A stretch of 64,000 bases of DNA from Selenomonadaceae bacterium (GTDB lineage: Bacteria; Bacillota; Negativicutes; Selenomonadales; Selenomonadaceae): positions 1 through 64,000 of the forward strand of contig JAUNIB010000010.1 in assembly GCA_030523645.1 (NCBI GenBank), written 5' to 3'. The translations under genes and the position numbers were made by a program. The notes below the pieces were generated by a model. It saw only the letters and a program-made list of their open reading frames with translations. It ran no database searches and was not told the origin of the DNA. Position 1 is the stretch's first letter, and each line of letters begins with the position of its first letter. Of this stretch, positions 52,510-61,228 are shown one piece after another.

Positions 52510-52521
52510 AGACCTGATATA

Positions 52522-52563
52522 AAGGGACTGTAAAAAATGAGAATTCATTTTTTACAGTCCCTT
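52522..52563. terminator. Hairpin with AATGA-GAAT-TCATT inner palindrome after htpX
   Basis: AAGGGACTGT / ACAGTCCCTT stem with AAAAAATGA / TCATTTTTT inside; very long perfect stem. The T-run on the plus strand is weak. The following 52612-52710 are class B repeats. Confidence 0.78.
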
Positions 52564-52802
52564 CCTTGATGTTGAGGCGGTGAATATGTCTGTAAGAAAA
52601 CCGTTTATCTACCTCACCCACCGGTTGCGCCGGTCCCCCCCTCTCCATAGGAGAGGGTAAAGACCTTCCCTTTTGGGGAAGGTGGCTCGCGAAGCGAGAG
52701 GGATGAGGTCGGTGTCAGACTTTTTTCACAGCCTCTTTACGCCCGTATAAGTTTTGTTGTAATATATAGTAGTATAAATTTATGCACAAAGGGGTACGCA
52801 AT

Positions 52803-54515
52803 ATGATGTTCACCTTTTCAAAGAAGAATTATCGGCGGGGCACGGCTGCCTTGGCCGGGGCGGCGCTGGGAGCTGTACTGGCTATCTGCCCGGAAGGCAC
52901 ACCTGCGGCTGAGGCCAGCATACTGAACAGACCGTATAAATCTGATGCAAAGAGCGGCGTTGAGGCATTGGACTGGATTGAAACCCGTGACCGCAATATC
53001 CGCAAGAACATGGAGACGAAGGAGCAGCAGCGCCTTCGCAAGGATGTAGCGGACATGAAGAAGGCTCTGCGTCATGACGAGCAGCGTGATGCCGCAGCTG
53101 AGGCATCCGGCAATGCAGCTCCTCAGCCGGAGCAGACCGACGGTACCTTCGGCAGCGTGTCCAAGTCCAAGCGAAAGAATGAGCAGCCGCCCATTGCCTT
53201 TGAGGGTGATGATGTATTCTATGACCAGAAGACCGGCAATGTTTATGCCAAGGGCAGTGTCAAGATTACCAGGGTTGACGGCAAGCGGGTCATTACCGAG
53301 CTGGCAGAGGGAAATCTGAAGGAGCAGAATGTAGAGATTGCTGATGCCGGACAGGTGGTGAACATTGCTCCGGGAGAGGCCAAGACTGATTTGACCGGCT
53401 ATCGGGTTGTTTATAACTACGGACGAAAGACTGGCAGCATGGAGAATGCCCGCGGTAAAATCCAGAGTATGTACATCACCGGCAAGCGGATTGAATTCTT
53501 CCCGGATCAGGTGGTCATTTACAACGGTACTGTCTCCGGCTGTTCCGCCAAGCATCCTGACTATCACATGACCGCCAGGAGGGTAGAAATCTGGCAGGAT
53601 ACCATGGTAATGCACAGCGTTGGTTACTGGCTGGGCGGCGTTCAGCTTGGCTGGGAGCGTCGCGTCACCAGAGACCTCACCAAGGAAGAGAAGGATCCAT
53701 ACTATCCGGAGGTGGGTTATTCCAGCGAAGAGGGCTACTATATCGCCGATGATTTCAGCTGGAACTTTGCGAAAAATGCCAGAGCATATACGACTCTCAA
53801 GTATTCCACCAGAGAACATTGGCAGAATATATATGGTTTGAATTATAGCGCCGGTGGGCATAGTTTCACCTTGGAACATGGTAAATATGAAGATGGTAAT
53901 GATAAATTTTTGGAGAAGAAGCCGACTTTTAAGTATAGGTATAGCCATCGTATAGGTAAGAGTCCCTTCACCATTTCCCTCGGCTATGAGCGGGGCAAAT
54001 GGAAGCAGAGGGCCCGCAGTAATTCAAAAGCAAAGGGTAAAGACATTTCATCAATGCACACGGAATATAGTGTGACATTAACTCCGGATGCTATCAGATT
54101 CGGAAAAAAGCTGAGGATGACTAACAGTTTCAGCTATAGCATAATCAAGGAATCATATAATAAGTCTACAGATAAGGGCTTTGGATACAGCAGCAGTTTC
54201 CTTTACACGCCTGACAATGATTTTGTAATCTATACAGGGTATACCCATACCCAGAGGAATAGAGAAAGTTCACTGTTTAATTTTGATACAGAGAATTACG
54301 GTGATACGCTTAAGTGGGGTTTGAGCTGGCGCGTGACACCCAAAGACAGATTTGCTGTCGGTTTCAGTAAGGACGTAAAGGGCGGTCACATGGATAAAGT
54401 GGACTACTACTGGTTCCACAATTTCCACTGCTTGGAGCTTATCTTTAATTATCGTGTTGATCACTACGATAATGACAGCAAGTACAAGCTGAAGCTGCAG
54501 TTTGCACCGTGGTAA
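52803..54515 (+). CDS. LptD/OstA-like outer-membrane barrel protein
   Basis: 570 residues from ATG 52803 behind AAAGGGG. Signal-peptide-like N-terminus (ALAGAALGAVLAICPEGTPAAEA), a charged helical region (about 45-105), an OstA/LptA-like beta-jellyroll (IAFEGDDVFYDQKTGNVYAKGSV and repeats, about 115-245) and a C-terminal half of alternating polar/aromatic strands ending LKLQFAPW, with an aromatic C-terminal residue as in outer-membrane barrels. Shorter than LptD of E. coli (about 780). It may export LPS or be a Negativicutes variant of LptD; exact role inferred. Confidence 0.75.
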   Translation: MMFTFSKKNYRRGTAALAGAALGAVLAICPEGTPAAEASILNRPYKSDAKSGVEALDWIETRDRNIRKNMETKEQQRLRKDVADMKKALRHDEQRDAAAEASGNAAPQPEQTDGTFGSVSKSKRKNEQPPIAFEGDDVFYDQKTGNVYAKGSVKITRVDGKRVITELAEGNLKEQNVEIADAGQVVNIAPGEAKTDLTGYRVVYNYGRKTGSMENARGKIQSMYITGKRIEFFPDQVVIYNGTVSGCSAKHPDYHMTARRVEIWQDTMVMHSVGYWLGGVQLGWERRVTRDLTKEEKDPYYPEVGYSSEEGYYIADDFSWNFAKNARAYTTLKYSTREHWQNIYGLNYSAGGHSFTLEHGKYEDGNDKFLEKKPTFKYRYSHRIGKSPFTISLGYERGKWKQRARSNSKAKGKDISSMHTEYSVTLTPDAIRFGKKLRMTNSFSYSIIKESYNKSTDKGFGYSSSFLYTPDNDFVIYTGYTHTQRNRESSLFNFDTENYGDTLKWGLSWRVTPKDRFAVGFSKDVKGGHMDKVDYYWFHNFHCLELIFNYRVDHYDNDSKYKLKLQFAPW

Positions 54516-54542
54516 GCGGCGTACACGATTTCTGAAAAAATG

Positions 54543-54577
54543 AAATGGCGTCTTTGCGATAGCAAAGACGCCATTTT
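54543..54577. terminator. Bidirectional terminator between the barrel gene and the HD gene
   Basis: AAATGGCGTCTTTGC / GCAAAGACGCCATTT with a GATA loop, between convergent genes. Confidence 0.88.
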
Positions 54578-54586
54578 GCTGTCTCA

Positions 54587-55174
54587 TTACAGATTGGCAA
54601 GCTTTTCGTTGATAGCGGCCTCGTCCGGTTTCATCGCCTCGATGGTCTTGCTTGTGAGGTCGCCGATTTCCCAGCCAAGCCGGTCGGCACCTTCATTGAT
54701 GATGTCCCGGGAGCAGCCGGCGGCGAATTTCTTATCCTTGTACTTCTTACGGACGCTGGACACCTTCAAATCCTGTACGCTCTTGGAGGGATGCATGAGT
54801 GCCACGGCACCGATAAGACCGGTAAGCTCGTCGATGGCATAGAGAACCTTCTCCATTTCCTCCAGCGGCTCCACATCGGAACCGTGGGTATAGGCATGGG
54901 AGCAGACGGCGTGTATCATGTCCTCAGCGACGCCGGCTTCCTTCAGCAGCTCCGGTGCCTTTTTGCAGTGCTGGTCAGGGTACAGCTCGTAGTCAATGTC
55001 GTGAAGAAGACCGCACATCCACCAGTAGTCGGCTTCGTCGCCGTAGCCAAGGTCATTGGCAAACCAGCGCATGGCTCCGCCTACAGTGAGACCGTGGCGA
55101 AGGTGGAAAGGCTCCTTGTTGTACTTTTTCAGCAGCTCCCAAGCTGCCTCCGGGGAAATGGTGCACTGATGCAT
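54587..55174 (-). CDS. HD-domain protein
   Basis: 195 residues, start ATG 55174 behind AAAGGAG. The HD signature is RHGLTVGGAMRWFA then GLLHDIDYE (His-Asp pair) and SHAYTHG, with a later Asp in AIDELTGLI. Probably a metal-dependent phosphohydrolase of the HDIG type; substrate unknown. Lies 34 bases from the radical SAM gene with which it may be co-transcribed. Confidence 0.87.
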   Translation of the reverse strand: MHQCTISPEAAWELLKKYNKEPFHLRHGLTVGGAMRWFANDLGYGDEADYWWMCGLLHDIDYELYPDQHCKKAPELLKEAGVAEDMIHAVCSHAYTHGSDVEPLEEMEKVLYAIDELTGLIGAVALMHPSKSVQDLKVSSVRKKYKDKKFAAGCSRDIINEGADRLGWEIGDLTSKTIEAMKPDEAAINEKLANL

Positions 55175-55208
55175 GAAAATGCTCCTTTCTTAAAAAGCCT
55201 CTTTTTAT

Positions 55209-56195
55209 TTACAATCCCCGCCCGTCAAATATGGGGATGAAAGACTCACTGACGGTGCCGCCCTGTTGGATGAAAGCACTGGTGAAGCCTGCGTCAAGAG
55301 CGGCGTTTACTACGCTGTCGTATTCAAACTTTGTGAGTTTGCGGCTCAGCTCCGGGTAATCCGTTAGATAGGCAGCTCCGGCGATAGGGGTGTACTGGTT
55401 CATCAGAGACAGGATAATGCTGTCCTCGAAGCGTTTGTACAACTCCTGCACCAGAGCGATGCTCTCATGGCGATGGCCGGGGAGAACAAGATGACGGATG
55501 ATAACGCCGCTCTTTAAGAGGGTGGCATCCGGTTCTTCCTCGTCTGAGGTTAGGGGAAAATAAACCGGAGCCCCTTTTGTCTCCACCATGGCGGTGATGG
55601 ATTCCATAGCCCGTTCCGGGTAGTCGGGAGCATTAGAGTAGCGTAAAGCAGTCTCCCTGCTGAAGTATTTGAAGTCCGGCATGAATATGTCGATGTCGGC
55701 GGCGATGGCTTTCACCATTTCCGGAGTTTCGTAGCCGGAACTGTTCCAAACGGCGGGAATAGTCAGCCGTTCATCGTCAATTCCCTGCCGGGCCATGCGG
55801 AGGGCTTCGATTATATGCGGGGCATAGTGGGTGGGGGTCACCAGGTCGATGGTGGCAGCACCCATAGACTGAAGCCGCAGGAAGGATGCTGCTAATTCCC
55901 TGACAGAGATTTCTTTGCCGAAGGGCGGCGGAGTATCAACGCCCGATGACCGTTGACTGCTGATGGCGTAGTTCTGACAGTAGACACAGCCGAGCTGACA
56001 GTAGGTGAAAAAGACGGTGCCGGCACCCTTTTCACCGGCGATGCATGGCTCTTCCCACAGATGGAGAGATGACCGGGCGGCGGTGAGCTTGGCGGGGGCT
56101 CCGCAGAAGCCTCGCCCTGTATAGCGGTCAGCGCCGCAGCGGCGAGGGCAGAGACGACAGTTTTTCAGGTCGAAGATATCGTTGTTTATTGACAT
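55209..56195 (-). CDS. Radical SAM protein, PflX/AmmeMemoRadiSam-like
   Basis: 328 residues. Core cluster motif CQLGCVYC with C66, C70 and C73 (CxxxCxxC). An N-terminal Cys set (C13, C16, C20, C31: CRLCPRRCGADR) suggests an additional cluster or zinc. Further hallmarks are WNSSGYETPE, IFMPDFKY and MNQYTPIAGA. These match the PflX group related to pyruvate formate-lyase activating enzymes, with unknown target. The protein probably ends near 320 residues, normal for the group. Confidence 0.9.
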   Translation of the reverse strand: MSINNDIFDLKNCRLCPRRCGADRYTGRGFCGAPAKLTAARSSLHLWEEPCIAGEKGAGTVFFTYCQLGCVYCQNYAISSQRSSGVDTPPPFGKEISVRELAASFLRLQSMGAATIDLVTPTHYAPHIIEALRMARQGIDDERLTIPAVWNSSGYETPEMVKAIAADIDIFMPDFKYFSRETALRYSNAPDYPERAMESITAMVETKGAPVYFPLTSDEEEPDATLLKSGVIIRHLVLPGHRHESIALVQELYKRFEDSIILSLMNQYTPIAGAAYLTDYPELSRKLTKFEYDSVVNAALDAGFTSAFIQQGGTVSESFIPIFDGRGL

Positions 56196-56252
56196 AATGG
56201 TTTGTATGGAGACAGACTGTTATGCTGTGCGGATTGATACGTTACGAAAGCA

Positions 56253-56282
56253 TTGCAATTTCTTTTGCAATGGCATTATAAT
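56253..56282 (+). promoter_or_regulatory. Promoter of the secreted orphan
   Basis: TTGCAA (56253-56258), an 18-base spacer and TATAAT (56277-56282). TTGCAA recurs within the spacer region at 56265-56270. Confidence 0.65.
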
Positions 56283-56352
56283 AACACAATCAAGGGTAAA
56301 ATACGATACGGGAGTAACTATACCCAAGGAAATTTCACAGGAGGCGAGGGCG

Positions 56353-57030
56353 ATGAAAACTATAAAGCTTTCTTCCATGAGAATACTGTTCGTTTTTTCG
56401 CTGGTAATGATGATGACTTTGTGTCATCTGAATATGGCTCAGGCGGCGGAGAGGACGAAGCGGCTGGCTTTGCTGCCGGTGGAGAATATATCGATGCTGG
56501 AAGACTGCGGCGGTGACAAATACATCGGTCAGCAGTTGGAGCGGATTGTTCATGTGCCGCTGAACGGCGTGACGAAGGCTGTGGAGTATATTGATATTCG
56601 TGATTCATATCGGGAATTGGCGGCGTTGGTCAACAGCGGCAAGTATGTGACGAAGAGAAATCGGCCGAACTATGCGGCGATAATGCCGGTGCTGGCTGAC
56701 AAGCTGGGTGCCGATTTGGTGATTTTCCTCCGGGTGAGAGAGGCTCATCAGTTTATCTATCATGACTGGTGGGGCAGGACCCGCATTGATGCCGGAGTCG
56801 AGCTGGAGCTGCTGGGCTTTGACCGTGGACAGGTGCCGGCGCTGGTAGCGGCAGGTGAAGGCACGAAGAAAAAGAAGGCACTTCCGCCGGGCGTCATAAA
56901 AGATTCCGTTCATCGGTATATCCATGATGAGTATACCGGACAGGGGCTTTATGAGCTTACGGTGGAGGCTCTTGATGAGCTGATGGCGGGGAATGAAATG
57001 CGTGAGAGGGTTTTCCCGACACGGAAATAA
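56353..57030 (+). CDS. Secreted hypothetical protein
   Basis: 225 residues from ATG 56353 (SD AGGAGG, 8 bases upstream); the frame is open to 56182 but that part overlaps the promoter. Signal peptide about 1-31 ending AQAA. The mature protein starts KRLALLPVENISM, has GADLVIFLRV and ends in charged residues, resembling GNA1162/CsgG-like periplasmic proteins in outline. Not assigned. Followed by class A element 13. Confidence 0.65.
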   Translation: MKTIKLSSMRILFVFSLVMMMTLCHLNMAQAAERTKRLALLPVENISMLEDCGGDKYIGQQLERIVHVPLNGVTKAVEYIDIRDSYRELAALVNSGKYVTKRNRPNYAAIMPVLADKLGADLVIFLRVREAHQFIYHDWWGRTRIDAGVELELLGFDRGQVPALVAAGEGTKKKKALPPGVIKDSVHRYIHDEYTGQGLYELTVEALDELMAGNEMRERVFPTRK

Positions 57031-57053
57031 TTTTTAGAATCAGATAAACTTAC

Positions 57054-57209
57054 CTAGCGAATGAAGTCTGACGAAAACGCGCTTTCGCTCGGCAATCAAC
57101 ATAACGGTACTAGGCTCCTGCTGCGGATGCTTCCTTGCAGGTCGCCAAGTGCCGATGTTGATTAACGGTTTTCTTACAGACTCCATTCGCTAGGATTACA
57201 CTAAGGTAG
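57054..57209 (+). repeat. Class A element 13, supplying the SD of the next gene
   Basis: Arms CTAGCGAATGAAGTCTG (57054-57070) and CAGACTCCATTCGCTAG (57177-57193), one mismatch. Box GATTACACTAAGG runs straight into TAGGAG, the ribosome binding site of the aldolase gene. Confidence 0.9.
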
Positions 57210-57218
57210 GAGAAAAAT

Positions 57219-58256
57219 ATGCTTTCATTTCAGTGCGACTATGCAGAGGGCTGTCATCAGGAAATTCTCGACCTGATGGCCAAGACAAACCGGGAGGGAA
57301 TCATCGGCTACGGCTGTGATGAGTATTCTGCCCGGGCGAAAGAAAAGATTGCCGCGGCTTGCGGCTATAAGGCCGGAGAGACTCAGCCGGAGGTGTTCTT
57401 TCTGGTGGGCGGCACCCAGACGAATCAGGTTGTCATCAGCACGATGCTGGACAACTATCAGGGAGTCATTGCCGCTGATACGGGCCACATCGGCGTTCAC
57501 GAGGCCGGTGCGGTAGAGTACACCGGTCACAAGGTGCTGACCCTTCCCCACAAGAACGGCAAGCTTGATGCGGCCGATGTGAAGGCACTGCTGAAGAAAT
57601 TCTACGGTGACGGCAGCTATGAGCACATGGTTTTCCCGGGGATGGTGTACATCTCTCATCCCTCTGAGTACGGCACTCTTTACACGCTGGCCGAGCTGAC
57701 TGCCCTGTCCGAGGTCTGCCGCGAGTATGATATTCCACTGTTCCTTGACGGTGCCCGCCTTGGCTACGGCCTGATGGCTGAGGGTACTGATGTGACGCTG
57801 GCAGATATCGCCCGCCTGACGGATGTATTCTACATCGGCGGTACGAAGATGGGTGCCCTCTTTGGTGAGGCGGTAGTCTTTGCTCCGGGCAAGGCACCGA
57901 AGCATTTCTACACCATGACGAAGCAGCACGGAGCCATGCTGGCCAAGGGCTGGCTGCTGGGCCTGCAGTTTGATGTCCTCTTCACCGACGACCTCTACAT
58001 GAAGGCAGGCAGAAATGCTATCGAGAAGGCCGGTCGTCTGCGGAAAATGCTGGCGGCCAAGGGCTACAAGTTCTTTATGGAGAACCCCACCAATCAGATT
58101 TTTGTGGTAATTGAGAACAGCAAGCTCAAAGAGCTGGAGCAGAATGTCTGCGTGTCCTTCTGGGAGGCAGTGGACGATGACCATACGGTAGTCCGCTTTG
58201 CCACCGGCTGGGCAACAACTGATGAAATGCTGGACGAGCTTGACCGGTATCTTTGA
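57219..58256 (+). CDS. ltaE: Low-specificity L-threonine aldolase-like PLP enzyme
   Basis: 345 residues. PLP Lys in YIGGTKMGALFGEA, GGTQTNQVVISTML near the N-terminus and FLDGARLGYGL with the ring-contacting Asp. Cleaves threonine or related beta-hydroxy amino acids to glycine and an aldehyde. Start ATG 57219 behind TAGGAG. A CitX homologue follows 9 bases after the stop. Confidence 0.92.
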   Translation: MLSFQCDYAEGCHQEILDLMAKTNREGIIGYGCDEYSARAKEKIAAACGYKAGETQPEVFFLVGGTQTNQVVISTMLDNYQGVIAADTGHIGVHEAGAVEYTGHKVLTLPHKNGKLDAADVKALLKKFYGDGSYEHMVFPGMVYISHPSEYGTLYTLAELTALSEVCREYDIPLFLDGARLGYGLMAEGTDVTLADIARLTDVFYIGGTKMGALFGEAVVFAPGKAPKHFYTMTKQHGAMLAKGWLLGLQFDVLFTDDLYMKAGRNAIEKAGRLRKMLAAKGYKFFMENPTNQIFVVIENSKLKELEQNVCVSFWEAVDDDHTVVRFATGWATTDEMLDELDRYL

Positions 58257-58265
58257 GGCTATATC

Positions 58266-58820
58266 ATGACAGCGCAGGAACGAATGGCGAAAATCGAGAA
58301 GCTGATATCCTTTTACAAGACTGATAATGTCAACTATGCGGCGGTTGACGAAACGGGACGAAAGCACAGCGTCTCTGTAGTGGTCTATCGGCTGAATGTG
58401 CCGGGAGTGTTCATTCCGGACGGAGCGCAGGCCGGAGGACTGGCAGCGCTCTATCGGGAGGGGCTGGACAGGATTCATACCATCCTGTCGCAGCTTGATA
58501 TGGTACAGCTGGGGGAGATATCATCCGGCTGTGACAATCCGGAGACCTTTACCGTGGTTGACGATACGGCGGAGGCCGTTCGGGGCGTTCTCTCCGGAGT
58601 GATAGAGACGCACCCGCTGGGAGCGCTGTTTGATATTGCCGTGTACGATGACGGCGGTCATGAGGTGCCGCCTCGGGAATATCCGCCCTGCATTATCTGC
58701 GACGGCGACAGCAGCGTATGCAAAAAAGAGCATCGTCACAGCGATGCGGAGATTCTCGACCGCATTGACACGATGCTCTTAGTGAATGGATATTACGATG
58801 AAGTTGATATTGCCAATTGA
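58266..58820 (+). CDS. CitX family (apo-citrate lyase phosphoribosyl-dephospho-CoA transferase-like) protein
   Basis: 184 residues. Family-like segments are VVVYRLNVPGVFIPD in the N-terminal half and HPLGALFDIAVYDDGG, then PPCIICDGDSSVC in the C-terminal half, matching CitX, which attaches the prosthetic group to citrate lyase acyl carrier. No citrate lyase subunits or citG are in the window, so the substrate ACP must lie elsewhere or be different. Cotranscription with the aldolase is likely. Confidence 0.8.
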   Translation: MTAQERMAKIEKLISFYKTDNVNYAAVDETGRKHSVSVVVYRLNVPGVFIPDGAQAGGLAALYREGLDRIHTILSQLDMVQLGEISSGCDNPETFTVVDDTAEAVRGVLSGVIETHPLGALFDIAVYDDGGHEVPPREYPPCIICDGDSSVCKKEHRHSDAEILDRIDTMLLVNGYYDEVDIAN

Positions 58821-58829
58821 ACTAACTGA

Positions 58830-59011
58830 CCACCGTGATACTACCTGACGAAAACACGCTCTTGCTCGGTAATCAACATAATGGTACTAGGCTCTGACTT
58901 CGTATGCTTACTCGTCAGTCGCCAAGTACCAATGTTGATTAACGGTTTTCTTACAGGCAGTATCACGGCGGAATTACATTAGGGTTGAGACGGTTCCACC
59001 GTCTCTTTTTT
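58830..59011 (+). repeat. Class A element 14 with terminator
   Basis: Arms CCACCGTGATACTACCTG (58830-58847) and CAGGCAGTATCACGGCGG (58954-58971), box AATTACATTAGGG, hairpin GAGACGGT / ACCGTCTC (58987-59005), T-run. Terminates the aldolase-citX RNA. Confidence 0.92.
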
Positions 59012-59180
59012 GCTGTCTGAAGGACAGCTTCCATAATGTAAAAACGAGGCATAACGGTCTGTAAAGAAACCATTATGAACGCCGGTGCTTAGCGACCTGC
59101 GAATAAGCATATGAAGCAGGAGCTTAGCACCGCTGCGTGAATAAATAAGCGAAAGCGGGTTTCTGTCAGACTGTTATGCC
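59012..59180 (-). repeat. Class A element 15
   Basis: Arms GGCATAACGGTCTG (59048-59061) and CAGACTGTTATGCC (59167-59180) with one G-T pair. On the minus strand the box is TTTACATTATGG and hairpin GCTGTC / GACAGC follows (59012-59028). It follows the glycosyltransferase gene in the same direction. Confidence 0.9.
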
Positions 59181-59235
59181 GTATAGTGTGTTTGATTTTG
59201 AATGTTGTAATGACAGTTAGTTTTCAATTAAATGT

Positions 59236-61086
59236 TTAGACCTCCGGTCGGAGTTCATTCCCATATTCCCGCAGAAATCTCTGCCGATAGCGATGGTAAG
59301 CCGGGTCGAGGGGTTTTTCGGTGGGGCAATGGATACACCAGAAGTCTTTGCCCTGTCGGGGGATGACGACGGAGAGGCCGCGGCGGCGGTATTCCCGGCA
59401 GATAGAGCTGTCGTAGAAGTGCCAGCCGTCGAACAGGTCGGCCCGCCAGGGAATGTCATAAATGCTCTTACCCCTCCGTCCCTCGGGCAATTCCCCCGAA
59501 GGGGAGGCTTCACATTTAAGTTTCCCATCGAAAGCTATTCCGAGACTCTTTTCGTTGAGAGATGTCTCGGATTTTTTTATACCGTTATTGGGGAAGGCTG
59601 AGCCTCTGGCGGCAATAAAGAGTCCGTCCACGGCCTCAACGCCTTGTATAAATCTGTCAGGTGCAGGCTCGTGATGCTCCGCCAGAGCGATGCTCTCCGG
59701 CTCGCAGGCGTGAAGCACCTGCCCCACCATTCGGCGGCCGTCCCACCAGATCCCTGTCTCCGGCAGTCGTCGGCAGCCGATGACGCCGACGAGGCCGATT
59801 TTCTCTGAGTGGGAGAAGATTGCGATGAGATTGCTGACTAGATTTTTGTTCACCACCAGTACATCCTGATGGAGATAGACGATGATGTCGGCAGCCCTGG
59901 CCATCTGTCGTCCGGTTTCATAGCCCTCTGCCATTGATACAGCGCCGCGGATAGGCAGCAGTTTGGCCGACCAGCCCCGCGGCATATCAATCGCCTTGAG
60001 GTAGCGGCAGCATTCGGCATAGCGGGCTTCATCGTTTACACAGGTGACGAAGGCGATAGTGTGCTGTTTTCCGTCGGGAATGGGAGCGGGGATTTCAGCG
60101 ACAGTCTCCGGCTCGAATTCATCGAATTCATCGAAGAAGTCGGGGATGTCGTCCTCGGCAAGTTCATCAAGACTATGCCGCAGGGCGGCGAGCTTTTTTT
60201 CGGGCAGGAAGGGAGAAAGCTTGGTAAGAAGTCTATCTTTATGCTTGTCAGCGATGACAGAGTGGATGAAAAGAGCCAGCCGCCGGGTGGGGATGGCACC
60301 AATATCTATAGCGAGGTCAGATGCCTCAATGTCGTATTCCCTTCGCCGGAGATAGGCGGTGATGGCCGCGTTTTCGCCGGGATACTGCTCCCCTGCTTTC
60401 AGGGCGGTGACGATTGGTGTATGGGGCCGGCATATCTCCAGCCAGAAGCGATTAGAGTCACCGGTGTTCTCTGCTATAGAGCCGGTGAGGTTTTCATCCG
60501 TTCCTATAGGAAGTACAGTCACATCCTTGAAGAAGGAGGCGTACATCAGGTTTGTTATTTCCCGCTGTCCGTAGAGATGGCGGTCGAAGAAACGGTGCTG
60601 GCCGGACTGTATCTCCTTCAGAAGAGCATGGTAGTTGCCATTCAGCTGAGCGGTGATAAGGACACCGGTGGGTGTCAGACGGTTTTTCAGCAAGGTCAGC
60701 AGCCGGTGGGCGTCGAGGGCGAACTCGGCCAGCCGGGGAATGATGATGAAGTCGTAGCGAAGGAGTTCAGTCGCGGGAGCAGTCTCATTTCGGCGGCGCA
60801 GGGAGAGCTTTTCGGCCGCGGCGAGATTTTCCGTCAGAGTTTCCAGTCGGCGGGCGAAGTCGGCGGCGGTGATGAAGAACTCTTCGTAGCAGTCACTGTC
60901 GTCGAAGATGTCTTCGCCGGCAGGGGAAACTATTTCGTGAAGTTCGGCAGCAAAGTCCAGCGAGGTGAGAACATAAACATGGCGGGGCGATTTTCGGTCA
61001 GCCCCGCTGAGGATATTCTGTATGCTGTTCAGTATGTCGCTGTCGAGGTCGTAGCTTCGCAGCCAATGCGGCGCGCCGATAGACAT
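59236..61086 (-). CDS. Glycosyltransferase with an in-frame repeat insertion
   Basis: 616 residues, start ATG 61086 behind AAGGAG. N-terminal region (about 1-200) has the feel of a methyltransferase-like fold (LLRYDFIIIPRLAEF, LTPTGVLITAQL). The C-terminal half is a glycosyltransferase: IAFVTCVNDEARYAEC, MARAADIIVYLHQDV and DIPWRADLFDGWHFYDSS. Between VDGLFIAARG and YDIPW an extra segment of about 48 residues is encoded by class B-type repeat DNA. It clusters with an OGT-like protein and a TPR-like protein, as in flagellin or S-layer glycosylation loci; that role is inference. Confidence 0.82.
   Translation of the reverse strand: MSIGAPHWLRSYDLDSDILNSIQNILSGADRKSPRHVYVLTSLDFAAELHEIVSPAGEDIFDDSDCYEEFFITAADFARRLETLTENLAAAEKLSLRRRNETAPATELLRYDFIIIPRLAEFALDAHRLLTLLKNRLTPTGVLITAQLNGNYHALLKEIQSGQHRFFDRHLYGQREITNLMYASFFKDVTVLPIGTDENLTGSIAENTGDSNRFWLEICRPHTPIVTALKAGEQYPGENAAITAYLRRREYDIEASDLAIDIGAIPTRRLALFIHSVIADKHKDRLLTKLSPFLPEKKLAALRHSLDELAEDDIPDFFDEFDEFEPETVAEIPAPIPDGKQHTIAFVTCVNDEARYAECCRYLKAIDMPRGWSAKLLPIRGAVSMAEGYETGRQMARAADIIVYLHQDVLVVNKNLVSNLIAIFSHSEKIGLVGVIGCRRLPETGIWWDGRRMVGQVLHACEPESIALAEHHEPAPDRFIQGVEAVDGLFIAARGSAFPNNGIKKSETSLNEKSLGIAFDGKLKCEASPSGELPEGRRGKSIYDIPWRADLFDGWHFYDSSICREYRRRGLSVVIPRQGKDFWCIHCPTEKPLDPAYHRYRQRFLREYGNELRPEV
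59460..59602 (-). repeat. In-frame repeat insertion in the glycosyltransferase gene
   Basis: Contains a class B unit (59467-59512, ACCCCTCCGTC...GGGGAGGCTT) and a second hairpin, TCCGAGAC (59539-59546) / GTCTCGGA (59564-59571). The coding frame stays open across both. Confidence 0.85.
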
Positions 61087-61102
61087 GGTTGCTCCTTATG
61101 CT

Positions 61103-61215
61103 ATTACCCCTCAGTCGCTTTCAGCGACAGCTCCCCTAAAGGGGAGCCTTTTGGTAGTGCTAAACCCAAGCCTCCCCTCTAGGGGAGGTGGCCTGCGTAG
61201 CAGGTCGGAGGGGTA
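61103..61215. repeat. Class B repeats between two glycosyltransferase genes
   Basis: A right-half unit (ACCCCTCAGTCGCTTTCAGC...GGGGAGCC) and a left-half unit (GCCTCCCCTCTAGGGGAGG...GGTCGGAGGGGTAA). No gene. Confidence 0.85.
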
Positions 61216-61228
61216 AATTTTTATGCAG

